From Nonomuraea rhodomycinica (GTDB lineage Bacteria > Actinomycetota > Actinomycetes > Streptosporangiales > Streptosporangiaceae): a stretch of 64,000 nucleotides of DNA. The stretch covers positions 62,001 through 126,000 of the forward strand of contig NZ_JABWGO010000010.1 of assembly GCF_013363995.1 (NCBI RefSeq), in the 5' to 3' direction. Below are positions 53,316 to 61,842 of the stretch, piece after piece. Position numbers and translations under genes: made by a program. Each line of letters opens with the position of its first letter. Position 1 is the stretch's first letter. Under the pieces are notes generated by a model. It made no database searches, was not told the DNA's origin, and saw only the letters and a program-made list of their open reading frames with translations.

Positions 53316-53493
53316 CCGGTATCCCTACGGGTAAGGGGTGCGGCGTGCTCGAACACTCTAGAAATCAACTCGAAATTCCACAATCCAGGTCCAGCAGGCA
53401 TGACTTGCCGTAATCGGCGGATACCGTGTGGACCGACCCGTTCCCTCTTCGGCTACCGGCTGGGAGGCATCGTCCGGCAGCATTGGAGTCACC

Positions 53494-55272
53494 ATGGAGA
53501 TCCTCGTTGCTGTCATTGCCTTCGCCGGTGCTCTCCTCGCCGCGATCGCCACGGGCGCCCTCGTGCGCCGGTTGCGTGAGGAGGTCGAGGGGTGGCTGAT
53601 CGCCTGGACCGCCGCGGCGGTCGCGCTCTGCCTCTCACTCGCCGTGATCGGCCTCGGCTACCTGGCGGGCTTCGGCCCCGTCACGTTCAAGCTCTACCAG
53701 CTCACCGGATCGCTGCTGGCGCCGCTCTGGCTCGCCATCGGCCTGGTCCAGCTGCTGGCCGAGAAGGTGCCGCCGAAGTTCGCCGCCTGGCTGTTCGGCG
53801 TCGCGTTCACGATCGTGGCGGGCGTCATCCTCCTCGCCGACCCGGTCATCGGCGGCGACGGCATGTCCAAGGTCCTGCCCCCCGGCAACGGGCACTGGGG
53901 CATCTTCCCCGACTACCTGCTCGTCGGCGCGCACGTCGTCGTGACGGCGTTGCTCCTCGGAGCACTGGTGACGGCCGCGCTGCGATGGCGCAACGGCGAC
54001 GAGTACGACACCGACAACCTGCACGCGGTGCTGGTCGTCGTGCCGTCCACGCTGGCCGTCGTGGGCGCCATGCGCTTCGCCGTGCCGGGGTTCTTCACGG
54101 CCGCGCTGCTCGTGGTGGCCGCCGCCGGCGTCTGGTACTGCGTGCTGCGCCCGCTGGCGCCGTACGAGGACGACGAGGACGAGGACGGCTTCGACGGCGC
54201 GGACGTCCGCGACCGCGGCACCGAGCCCGGCCGGGCCGAGGGCGGGCGCGCGGGGGGCCGCCGGGCCGCCCGGCACGGCGGCGAGCCGGGCCTCGACGCC
54301 CCGCCCGGCGTGCGGCCCGAGCCCCTGGGCTCCGCCCCGGCCACGGGCGCCATGGCCTCCATGGCCGACGCGCCGCCCACGCGGCCCTCCCGGCGGGCGA
54401 CGGGCCTGGGCGACCTGGTGGCCGAGTACCGGGCGGGCGACCGCGAGCCGGGCTTCGGCGCCCGCGGGGTGCCCCCCGAGGACGGCCCCTCGACCGGCTA
54501 CATCATGAACGGCCGGCACGGCGGGACCGACCCCGGCTTCGGCGACCTTCGCGCCGACTCCGGCCGCCAGGACGACTTCAAGGGCTTCGGCCGTCCTGAC
54601 GACTTCGGCCGTCCCGACGACTTCGGCCGCCGTGACGACTTGGGCCGCCGCGACGACTTCGGGGGCTTCGGCCGTCCCGACGAGCCCGGCGGTCCCGAAG
54701 GCTTCGGGCGGCCCCGCGACGACCTGGGCGGTCCCGAGGGCTTCGGCCGCTCCCGCGACGACCTGCGCGACCAGCGCGGCGACCTCGGCATGCCGCCGGG
54801 CGGCCCCGCGACCGGCGCGCTCTTCTCCGGCGCCGAGCTGTTCGGCGGCGGCCAGCACGCCGGGCCGGGCCCCCAGCGCCACGCCCAGCAGCCGCCCCAG
54901 CCCCAGACCCAGGCGCAGCCCCAGCCCGGTTCCGGCAAGCCCTCACCGAGCATCTACGGCATGCTGACCGTCTTCACGCTCATGGACGGCTCGGGCGAGG
55001 CGTTCGACCGGCTCGCCGAGCAGACCGTCGAGGCCGTGCGCCGCGGCGAGCCCGACACGCTCGTCTACGCCTGCCACGCCGTGAAGTCCGCGCCGCTCCA
55101 GCGCATCGTCTACGAGCTGTACCGCGACGAGGTCGCCTACCGCGACCACCAGCGCCAGCCGCACGTGGAGCGGTTCGTCAACGACCGCCAGAACATGGTG
55201 CTGGCCACCAACGTCATCGAGCTCAACGTCAACGCCGCCAAGGTGGTGCCCCTGCCCACGGCGATGTTCTAG
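53494..55272 (+). CDS. Seven-helix membrane protein fused to a C-terminal ABM domain
   Basis: The 592-residue protein starts with seven hydrophobic helices (about 2-24, 34-58, 65-90, 95-118, 140-163, 175-195 and 198-218) with only short loops. A long acidic disordered linker (220-485) follows with 18-bp-encoded repeats of DDFGRP/DDFGRR type. The last 107 residues (486-592) form an ABM-like ferredoxin fold (GMLTVFTLMDGSGEAFDRLAEQTVEAVRRGEPDTLVYACH, HVERFVNDRQNMVLAT). I know of no described protein of this plan. ATG 53494 has TTGGAGT upstream. It is divergent from bldN. Confidence 0.7.
   Translation: MEILVAVIAFAGALLAAIATGALVRRLREEVEGWLIAWTAAAVALCLSLAVIGLGYLAGFGPVTFKLYQLTGSLLAPLWLAIGLVQLLAEKVPPKFAAWLFGVAFTIVAGVILLADPVIGGDGMSKVLPPGNGHWGIFPDYLLVGAHVVVTALLLGALVTAALRWRNGDEYDTDNLHAVLVVVPSTLAVVGAMRFAVPGFFTAALLVVAAAGVWYCVLRPLAPYEDDEDEDGFDGADVRDRGTEPGRAEGGRAGGRRAARHGGEPGLDAPPGVRPEPLGSAPATGAMASMADAPPTRPSRRATGLGDLVAEYRAGDREPGFGARGVPPEDGPSTGYIMNGRHGGTDPGFGDLRADSGRQDDFKGFGRPDDFGRPDDFGRRDDLGRRDDFGGFGRPDEPGGPEGFGRPRDDLGGPEGFGRSRDDLRDQRGDLGMPPGGPATGALFSGAELFGGGQHAGPGPQRHAQQPPQPQTQAQPQPGSGKPSPSIYGMLTVFTLMDGSGEAFDRLAEQTVEAVRRGEPDTLVYACHAVKSAPLQRIVYELYRDEVAYRDHQRQPHVERFVNDRQNMVLATNVIELNVNAAKVVPLPTAMF
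54571..54790 (+). repeat. 18-bp repeats encoding DDFGRP/DDFGRR units in the linker
   Basis: GACGACTTCGGCCGTCCC-like 18-bp units occur several times in tandem between about 54571 and 54680, with diverged copies of the type GGTCCCGAGGGCTTCGG to about 54790. They encode Asp-Asp-Phe-Gly-Arg-Pro/Arg hexapeptides and a second Gly-Pro-Glu-Gly-Phe-Gly-Arg series. They are in frame and lie between the membrane and ABM parts of the protein. Confidence 0.85.
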
Positions 55273-55298
55273 GGGCCGTCAGCGGCGCTCTCGCGGCC

Positions 55299-55532
55299 TC
55301 AGGAGAGGGCGGCGCGCAGGCGGTCCTCCGAGACGCGCCAGAAGTCGTGCTGGGTCCCGTCGACGAGTGTGACGGGAATCATCTCGCCGTATTTCTCCCG
55401 CAGCTCGGCCGAGGAGTCGATGTCGACCTCCTCCCACGGCACGCCCAGCTCTCCCGCGACTCTCGCGATGACCTCGCGCGCGTCGTCGCAGAGGTGGCAG
55501 CCGGGCCGGCCGAGCAAGGTGATGCTGTGCAT
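55299..55532 (-). CDS. Glutaredoxin-like thiol oxidoreductase
   Basis: The 77-residue protein has a thioredoxin-fold N-terminus (MHSITLLGRPGCHLCDDAREVI) with the CxxC motif CHLC. VPWEEVDIDSSAELREKYGEMIPVTLVDG follows, with the cis-Pro in IPVTLV. Family members reduce disulfides or act with mycothiol. It is divergent from rex across the Rex operator region, so redox control by Rex is possible. Confidence 0.9.
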   Translation of the reverse strand: MHSITLLGRPGCHLCDDAREVIARVAGELGVPWEEVDIDSSAELREKYGEMIPVTLVDGTQHDFWRVSEDRLRAALS

Positions 55533-55563
55533 GGCCCCACCGTAGCGTCCCGAACCGGCTGAC

Positions 55564-55583
55564 TTTGTGCGTCGGTTCACAAA
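55564..55583. promoter_or_regulatory. Rex operator (ROP) upstream of rex
   Basis: TTTGTGCGTCGGTTCACAAA is a near-palindrome with the TTGTG...CACAA arms of Rex sites. It lies about 70 bp before the rex start and between rex and the divergent glutaredoxin gene. Rex releases DNA when NADH rises, so this site probably gives autoregulation of rex-hemACDB. Confidence 0.92.
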
Positions 55584-55655
55584 AGGATTAACCTGAAAGG
55601 CGGTTCGATCCCACTCACGCGGCCAACGGCCGCCCGTTCCCTGGAGCTCCGGCAC

Positions 55656-56333
55656 GTGAAGAGCCCGTCCCAACCCCGTGACCGCGGCATCCCCGACGCC
55701 ACGGTGGCCCGGCTTCCGTTGTACCTGCGGGCGCTGCACGGGATGGCGGAGAAGGCGATCGCCACGGTCAGCTCCGAGGACCTCGCGGTGGCCGCGGGGG
55801 TCAACTCGGCCAAGCTCCGCAAGGACCTCTCCCACCTCGGCTCGTACGGCACCCGCGGGGTGGGCTACGACGTCGAGTACCTCGTCTACCAGATCTCCCG
55901 CGAGCTGGGCCTGACCCAGGACTGGGCCGTGGCCATCGTCGGAGTCGGTAACCTCGGCCGTGCGCTCGCCAACTACGGCGGTTTCGTCTCCAGGGGGTTC
56001 CGCGTCGCGGCCCTGATCGACGCCGACCCCGAAGTGGTGGGCGACGACATCGCGGGGTTGAATGTGGAGCACATCGACGAGCTCGAGGCCGTCATCAAGC
56101 GGCGCGGGGTCTCCATCGTGGTTCTGGCGACACCGGCTGCGGCGGCCCAGGAAGTGTGCGACCGTGTCGTGGCGGTGGGAGTGACCAGCATCCTCAACTT
56201 CGCTCCCGTCGTCCTGTCAGTGCCGGACGGCGTCGATGTCCGTAAAGTCGACCTATCAATTGAATTGCAGATCCTTGCGTTCCATGAGCAACGCAAAGCT
56301 GGGGGGCCGCTGATGGCCGTGGACAGCCAGTGA
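55656..56333 (+). CDS. rex: NADH-sensing redox repressor Rex
   Basis: Rex senses the NADH/NAD ratio. The 225-residue product has an N-terminal winged helix (PLYLRALHGMAEKAIATVSSEDLAVAAGVNSAKLRKDLSHLGSYGTRGVGYDV). Its Rossmann domain has VAIVGVGNLGRALANYGGF and the NADH-contacting DADPEVVGDDI and TPAAAAQEVCDRVV. The C-terminal helix VDLSIELQILAFHEQRK swaps between subunits. The GTG start is usual. It is the first gene of the rex-hem operon and overlaps hemA by 4 bp, as in Streptomyces. Confidence 0.97.
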   Translation: MKSPSQPRDRGIPDATVARLPLYLRALHGMAEKAIATVSSEDLAVAAGVNSAKLRKDLSHLGSYGTRGVGYDVEYLVYQISRELGLTQDWAVAIVGVGNLGRALANYGGFVSRGFRVAALIDADPEVVGDDIAGLNVEHIDELEAVIKRRGVSIVVLATPAAAAQEVCDRVVAVGVTSILNFAPVVLSVPDGVDVRKVDLSIELQILAFHEQRKAGGPLMAVDSQ

Positions 56334-57586
56334 GCATTCTGGCGATCGGACTCAGCCACCGGACAGCGCCGGTGGCCATGCTGGAGCGCGTCTCGCTCAC
56401 AGGCGACGCGCTCGTCAAACTCCTGCACGACGTGCAGCAGGACGCGTGCGTGGCGGAGGCCATGGTGGTCTCGACCTGCAACCGGGTCGAGGTCTACACC
56501 GCGGTCGACCGCTTCCACGCCGCCGTCACGTCGGTGTGCGACCTGCTGAGCGTCCACACGGGCGTCGCACCGGAGGAGCTCAAGCCGCACCTGTACGTCC
56601 ACTACGAGGAGCGTGCCGTCGAGCACCTCTTCTCCGTGGTGTGCGGCCTCGACTCGATGGTGGTGGGCGAGGGCCAGATCCTCGGCCAGGTGCGCCAGGC
56701 GCTCAAGCTGGCCCAGAAGCAGGGCACGGTCGGCGCCGTGCTCAACGAGCTGACACAGCAGGCGCTGCGGGTCGGCAAGCGCGCCCACACCGACACCGGC
56801 ATCGACCAGGCCGGGGCGTCCCTGGTCAGCGCGGGCCTCGCGCTGGCCGGCGAGCTGCCCGGCCGGCGGGCCCTGGTGATCGGCGCGGGCTCGATGAGCT
56901 CGCTGGCCGCCACCACGCTGGCCCGCGCGGGCGTCACCGACATCGTCGTCGCCAACCGCACCTTCGAGCGCGGCAGGCGGCTGGCCGAGTCGGTCGGCGG
57001 CAGGGCGGTGGAGTTCTCCGCGGTTCCCCGAGAGCTGGCGGCGGCCGACATCGTCATCACCTGCACCGGCGCCGGCCACCACCTGGTCACGCCCGAGATG
57101 CTGACGCGCGGCGCGTTCCTGCTGGACCTCGCGCTGCCGCACGACATCGACCCCGCCGTGCGCTCCGTGCCCGGCGTCACGCTGGTCGACCTGGAGACGA
57201 TCCAGGAGTCCGGCATCGGCTCCCGCGAGGGCGACGCCGTGCGGTCGGTGCGTGAGCTCGTCTCCCAAGAGCTCACGGCCTACCTCGACGCCGAGCGGGC
57301 CGCCAAGGTCACCCCGACCGTGGTCGCGCTGCGCGGCAAGGCAGCGAGCGTGGTCGAGGCCGAGCTGGGCCGCCTCATGATGCGCATCCCCGGGCTCGAC
57401 GCCAAGACGCGCGACGAGGTCGCCCTGACCGTGCAGCGCGTCGTGGACAAGCTCCTCCACGAGCCGACCGTGCGTGTCAAACAGCTCGCCACCTCGCCCG
57501 GAGGCGATCATTATGCCGAAGCTCTGCGGGAGCTGTTCGATCTCGATCCGTCCATGCCCGAGGCCGTGAGGGAGGTGGAGCTGTGA
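56330..57586 (+). CDS. hemA: Glutamyl-tRNA reductase HemA
   Basis: HemA makes glutamate-1-semialdehyde for heme. The 418-residue product has the catalytic Cys50 in VVSTCNRVEVY, SVVCGLDSMVVGEGQILGQVRQA, and the NADPH-binding VIGAGSMSSLAATTLARAG. The C-terminal dimerisation region has LMMRIPGLDAKTRDEVALTVQRVVDKLLHEPTVRVKQLA. The GTG start overlaps rex, and the stop overlaps hemC. All landmarks are complete. Confidence 0.97.
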   Translation: MSILAIGLSHRTAPVAMLERVSLTGDALVKLLHDVQQDACVAEAMVVSTCNRVEVYTAVDRFHAAVTSVCDLLSVHTGVAPEELKPHLYVHYEERAVEHLFSVVCGLDSMVVGEGQILGQVRQALKLAQKQGTVGAVLNELTQQALRVGKRAHTDTGIDQAGASLVSAGLALAGELPGRRALVIGAGSMSSLAATTLARAGVTDIVVANRTFERGRRLAESVGGRAVEFSAVPRELAAADIVITCTGAGHHLVTPEMLTRGAFLLDLALPHDIDPAVRSVPGVTLVDLETIQESGIGSREGDAVRSVRELVSQELTAYLDAERAAKVTPTVVALRGKAASVVEAELGRLMMRIPGLDAKTRDEVALTVQRVVDKLLHEPTVRVKQLATSPGGDHYAEALRELFDLDPSMPEAVREVEL

Positions 57587-58488
57587 CGTTGCGGCTGGGG
57601 ACCCGGCGCAGCCTGATGGCCACCACGCAGTCCCAGATGGTCGCCGACGCGTACACCGCGCGCACCGGCCGGGCCGTCGAGCTCGTCGGCGTGACCACGT
57701 TCGGCGACGTCAGCAAGGCGCACCTCGCGCAGCTCGGCGGCACGGGCGTGTTCGTCAGCGCGCTGCGCGACAAGCTCATGGAGGGCGAGATCGACTTCGC
57801 CGTCCACTCGCTCAAGGACCTGCCCACCAAGCAGGACCCGCGGGTGACGCTCGCCGCGATCCCCGCCCGGCACGACCACCGCGACGCGCTGGTCGGCCGG
57901 GTCCGCTTCGCCGACCTGGCGCCCGGCGCCAGGGTCGGCACCGGCTCGCCGCGCCGCGTCGCCATGCTGCGCGCCATGCGGCCGGACCTCGAGTACGTCC
58001 CGATCCGCGGCAACGCCGACACCCGGATCGGCAAGGTCACCTCGGGCGAGCTCGACGCCGTCGTGCTCGCCTCGGCCGGCCTGACCAGGATCGGCAGGAC
58101 CTCCGAGATCTCCCAGATCTTCGAGGTCGAGGAGCTGATGCCGGCCCCGGGACAGGGCGCTCTCGCCGTGGAGTGCCTGTCCGACCGGGAGGACCTGGTC
58201 GACTTCCTCGCCGTCCTCGACGACCCGCGCACCCGCTCGGCCGTGACGGCCGAGCGGGAGGTGCTGGCCGCCCTGGAGGCGGGCTGCTCGGCCCCCGTGG
58301 GTGCGTTCGCCCACGATGACGGGCAGACTCTCAACCTGACCGCACTGGTCGTCGCCGTCGACGGCCGTCGGGCGGTCCGCAAGTCCACCGCCGGCTCTCC
58401 CTCGGAGGCCGTGTCTCTCGCCCGCACACTCGCGGACGAGATGATCTCCGAGGGGGCCGACAGATTGATGGGGGAGCATTCCCATTGA
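57583..58488 (+). CDS. hemC: Porphobilinogen deaminase HemC
   Basis: HemC polymerises four porphobilinogens to hydroxymethylbilane. The 301-residue product has MVADAYTARTGRAVELVGVTTFGDVSKAHLAQ, the conserved VHSLKDLPT, VGTGSPRRVAMLRAMRPDLEYVPIRGNADTRIGK, and the dipyrromethane cofactor Cys235 in EAGCSAPVGAFA. Length and motifs are complete. It overlaps both neighbours by 4 bp. Confidence 0.97.
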   Translation: MTLRLGTRRSLMATTQSQMVADAYTARTGRAVELVGVTTFGDVSKAHLAQLGGTGVFVSALRDKLMEGEIDFAVHSLKDLPTKQDPRVTLAAIPARHDHRDALVGRVRFADLAPGARVGTGSPRRVAMLRAMRPDLEYVPIRGNADTRIGKVTSGELDAVVLASAGLTRIGRTSEISQIFEVEELMPAPGQGALAVECLSDREDLVDFLAVLDDPRTRSAVTAEREVLAALEAGCSAPVGAFAHDDGQTLNLTALVVAVDGRRAVRKSTAGSPSEAVSLARTLADEMISEGADRLMGEHSH

Positions 58489-60029
58489 GCCCCAGTAGTC
58501 CAGCCTCCGGCTTCGTCGCCTTCGTCGGCGCGGGCCCCGGCGATCCCAACCTGCTCACGCTCCGCGGCGCAGAGCTGCTCGGCAAGGCCGACCTGGTCGT
58601 GCTCGACGAAGACCAGTACGGCCCGCTGTTGCGCCACTGCCGCGAAGGCGTCGAGGTGGCCACGGGCGACCTCGTCACGCACGCCAAGGCGGGCCGGTTC
58701 GTCGTGCGCTTGTGCGAGGGCGATCCGATGCTGTTCTCCTCGGTCGCCGAGGAGGTCGCCGCGTGCTCCGCGGCGGAGGTGGACTTCGAGATCGTCCCCG
58801 GCGTGCCGCCCGCGACCGCCGTGCTCACCTACGCCGGCATCCCGCCGGCGGCCTCGGTGCCCGAGTTCCGCGTCGTGGACGCGGCGCAGGACCAGGACTG
58901 GTCCTCCCACGCCGCCTGCCCGGGCACCCTGGTGATCTACAACGGCATCGGCGAGGCCGTGCCCATCGCCAAGGCGCTCATCGCCGGCGGCAAGCCCGAC
59001 TCCACGCCCGTGGCGGTCAGCAGCGGCGGCACCACCACCGAGCAGTACACCGTGGTCTCCACCCTCGGCCGGCTCCAGCCGGACCTCAAGCACGCCGGCT
59101 TCACCGAGCCCGCGCTCATCGTCGTGGGCGACGCCGTGGGCCTGCGCGACAAGCTGTCGTGGTTCGAGACCAAGCCGCTGTTCGGCTGGCGGGTGCTCGT
59201 GCCCCGTACCAAGGAGCAGTCCAGGAGCCTGTCGGAGCAGCTCGTCTCCTACGGCGCGGTGCCCGAGGAGGTGCCGACCATCTCGGTCGAGCCGCCCCGC
59301 ACGCCGCAGCAGATGGACCGCGCCATCAAGGGCCTGGTCACCGGCCGCTACGAGTGGGTGGCCTTCACCAGCGCCAACGCCGTCAAGGCGGTGCGCGAGA
59401 AGTTCGAGGAGTACGGGCTCGACGCGCGGGCCTTCGCCGGGCTCAAGGTGGCCGCCGTGGGCGACGCCACCGCGCGGGCGCTGATCGAGTTCGGCGTCAA
59501 GCCCGACCTGCTGCCCTCGGGCGAGCAGTCGTCGGAGGGCCTGGTGGCCGAGTGGCCGCCGTACGACTCCATGCTCGACCCGATCAACCGCGTGCTGCTG
59601 CCGCGCGCCGACATCTCCACCGACACGCTGGTGGCCGGCCTGACCGAGCTGGGCTGGGAGTGCGACGACGTCACCGCGTACCGGACCGTGCGGGCGGCGC
59701 CGCCGCCCGCGCCGATCCGCGAGGCGATCAAGGGCGGCGGCTTCGACGCCGTGCTCTTCACGTCGTCCTCCACGGTGCGCAACCTCGTCGGCATCGCCGG
59801 CAAGCCGCACAACGTCACGGTCATCGCGGTCATCGGGCCGCAGACGGCGAGCACGGCCGAGGAGTTCGGGCTGCGCGTCGACGTGATGGCCGACAAGCCC
59901 TCGGCCTCGGCCCTCGCGGCCGCCCTGGCCGAGTACGGCGCCAAGCAGCGTTCGGCCGCGCTGGCCGCCGGTGAGACGCCGCGGCGGCCGTCCCAGAACC
60001 GCCGTGGAGCCAGGAGGAGAGCCAAGTGA
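58485..60029 (+). CDS. hemD: Uroporphyrinogen-III synthase fused to a CobA-like methyltransferase domain
   Basis: The 514-residue product has an N-terminal SUMT/CobA-like domain (about 8-250; VGAGPGDPNLLTLRGAELL, RLCEGDPMLF, IVPGVPPATAVLTYAG). A HemD domain follows (255-500; GWRVLVPRTKEQSRSLSEQLVSYGA, WVAFTSANAVKAVREKF, SSTVRNLVGIAG). The CobA part departs from consensus at the GGDPFVFG loop, where RLCEGDPMLFSS is read, so its methyltransferase activity is doubtful. Actinobacterial HemD proteins are often such fusions. The gene overlaps hemC and hemB. Confidence 0.93.
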   Translation: MSPSSPASGFVAFVGAGPGDPNLLTLRGAELLGKADLVVLDEDQYGPLLRHCREGVEVATGDLVTHAKAGRFVVRLCEGDPMLFSSVAEEVAACSAAEVDFEIVPGVPPATAVLTYAGIPPAASVPEFRVVDAAQDQDWSSHAACPGTLVIYNGIGEAVPIAKALIAGGKPDSTPVAVSSGGTTTEQYTVVSTLGRLQPDLKHAGFTEPALIVVGDAVGLRDKLSWFETKPLFGWRVLVPRTKEQSRSLSEQLVSYGAVPEEVPTISVEPPRTPQQMDRAIKGLVTGRYEWVAFTSANAVKAVREKFEEYGLDARAFAGLKVAAVGDATARALIEFGVKPDLLPSGEQSSEGLVAEWPPYDSMLDPINRVLLPRADISTDTLVAGLTELGWECDDVTAYRTVRAAPPPAPIREAIKGGGFDAVLFTSSSTVRNLVGIAGKPHNVTVIAVIGPQTASTAEEFGLRVDVMADKPSASALAAALAEYGAKQRSAALAAGETPRRPSQNRRGARRRAK

Positions 60030-61009
60030 GTGCCGAGTTCCCGACAGCCCGCCCCCGCAGGTTGCGGCGCACTCCCGCCCTCCGGCGGATGGTGGCCGGC
60101 ACGAGGCTGCACCCGGCCGACCTCATCCTGCCGCTGTTCGTCAAGGAGGGCATCGACGAGCCGGCGCCGGTCCAGTCGATGCCCGGGGTGTTCCAGCACA
60201 CCCGCGACTCGCTACGCAAGGCCGCCCACGAGGCCGCCGAGGCCGGCGTGGGCGGTGTGATCCTGTTCGGCATCCCGGCCGTCAAGGACGCGCGCGGCTC
60301 GGCCGCCGACGACCCCGACGGCATCCTGCAGGTGGCGCTGCGCGACGTCGCGTCCGACGTGGGCGACGCCCTCGTGGTGCTGGCCGACACGTGCCTCGAC
60401 GAGTTCACCGACCACGGCCACTGCGGCATCCTGACCGAGTCCGGCGACGTCGACAACGACGCCACGCTGGAGCGCTACGCCTCCGTCGCCGTCGCCCAGG
60501 CGCGCGCCGGGGCGCAGATGGTCGCGCCGAGCGGCATGATGGACGGCCAGGTCGGCGCCATCCGCGCGGCGCTCGACGCCGACGGCTTCTCCGAGCTGCC
60601 GATCCTCGCCTACTCGGCGAAGTACGCCTCGTCCTTCTTCGGGCCGTTCCGCGACGCCGCCGAGTGCGCGCCGCAGTTCGGCGACCGCAGCACCCACCAG
60701 CAGGACCCCGCCGGGCCGCTGGAGGAGGCGCTGCGCGAGGTGCGGCTCGACCTGGCCGAGGGAGCCGACGCGGTCATGGTCAAGCCCGCCCTGGCCTACC
60801 TGGACGTCATCAGGCGCGTCCGCGACGAGGTGGACGTGCCGGTGGCCGCCTACCAGGTGAGCGGCGAGTACGCGATGGTCGAGGCCGCCGCGGCGAACGG
60901 CTGGATCGACCGCGACCAGATGATCATGGAGTCGCTGGTGTCGATCAAGCGGGCCGGCGCCGACCTCATCCTCACCTACTGGGCCACCGAGGTGGCGCGC
61001 CGTCTCTAA
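60026..61009 (+). CDS. hemB: Delta-aminolevulinic acid dehydratase HemB
   Basis: HemB condenses two ALA molecules to porphobilinogen. The 327-residue product has LHPADLILPLFVKEG, DTCLDEFTDHGHCGIL with Cys123 and Cys133, AYSAKYASSFFGPFRDA (first Schiff-base Lys), MVKPALAYLDVIRRVRD (second Lys), and YQVSGEYAMVEAAAANGWID. One Cys of the usual three-Cys zinc site is replaced by Asp125, as known for actinobacterial, Mg-leaning HemB. The GTG start overlaps hemD. Confidence 0.96.
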   Translation: MSAEFPTARPRRLRRTPALRRMVAGTRLHPADLILPLFVKEGIDEPAPVQSMPGVFQHTRDSLRKAAHEAAEAGVGGVILFGIPAVKDARGSAADDPDGILQVALRDVASDVGDALVVLADTCLDEFTDHGHCGILTESGDVDNDATLERYASVAVAQARAGAQMVAPSGMMDGQVGAIRAALDADGFSELPILAYSAKYASSFFGPFRDAAECAPQFGDRSTHQQDPAGPLEEALREVRLDLAEGADAVMVKPALAYLDVIRRVRDEVDVPVAAYQVSGEYAMVEAAAANGWIDRDQMIMESLVSIKRAGADLILTYWATEVARRL

Positions 61010-61147
61010 CGTGGGGGTTTTCCGTCGTGTCCTGTGGCTCGTGCGATAAAGTGTGATGACTAGTGCTGGTGTGTCCCGCGTGAGCCCTTGTCGAGAAGCC
61101 AGGCCAGGAGCCGGGATCCCTTCAGGCACGATGCGACGGGAGACACC

Positions 61148-61777
61148 ATGGTGGGGGCACCTCTGACTCGGCGTACCAGAAAACGGTCGCGGCCGTCCCG
61201 GATCGACTCCGTGCTCGGCTACGCGGCCCTGGGGTGGCCGAGCGTGCCGGGTGCCTACCCGCTGCCCGAGGGCGCCCGGGCGTGCTCCTGCGACCGGCTG
61301 GGCTGTCCCGACCCGGGCGCGCATCCGCTCTCGCCCGCCTGGCAGCTCCAGGCCACGACCGACACCGCCCAGCTCACCCGCTGGTGGAGCCTGGAGCCCG
61401 AGGCCAACGTGATTCTTCCCACGGGCCGCGTGTTCGACGTCTTCGACGTACCCGTCACGACGGGGCTCACGGCCCTGTCCCGGATCGACGGCGCGCAAGC
61501 GCACTCGGGCCCGGTCGCCGCGAACGGCGACCGGGTCCTGTTCTATGTGGCCACCCGCGGCAACCCCGACGACGAGGACGAGTGGTGGTCCTGCCACCTC
61601 GACTGCGACCCGGCCACGATCGACGACACGCCGGGGCTGCGCTGGCACTGCCGCGACAGCTACGTCCTCGCGCCGCCGTCGCTGCTGCCCGGCGGCCGGT
61701 CCGTGACGTGGCTGCGCCCGCCCGACGGCCGCCCGCTGCCCGACCCGCTGCGCGTGCTGGAGTTCCTGGCCGACTGA
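61148..61777 (+). CDS. Primase/polymerase-like domain protein, bifunctional primase N-terminal type
   Basis: The 209-residue protein resembles the N-terminal region of bifunctional DNA primase/polymerases: YAALGWPSVPGAYP, CSCDRLGCPDPGAHPLSPAWQLQATTDTAQLTRWWSLEPEANVILPTGRVFDVFDVP, and WHCRDSYVLAPPSLLPGG. The active-site D-x-D is replaced by DVFDV and no primase helicase follows. It is conserved next to hemB in actinomycetes, so it is probably a non-replicative relative. GGGAGA precedes the ATG. Confidence 0.75.
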   Translation: MVGAPLTRRTRKRSRPSRIDSVLGYAALGWPSVPGAYPLPEGARACSCDRLGCPDPGAHPLSPAWQLQATTDTAQLTRWWSLEPEANVILPTGRVFDVFDVPVTTGLTALSRIDGAQAHSGPVAANGDRVLFYVATRGNPDDEDEWWSCHLDCDPATIDDTPGLRWHCRDSYVLAPPSLLPGGRSVTWLRPPDGRPLPDPLRVLEFLAD

Positions 61778-61842
61778 GCCCCCCACCGGCCGCCCGGCCG
61801 CCTATCCGCCTGTCCGCCTGTCCGCCGCATGGCTCGTGACGG

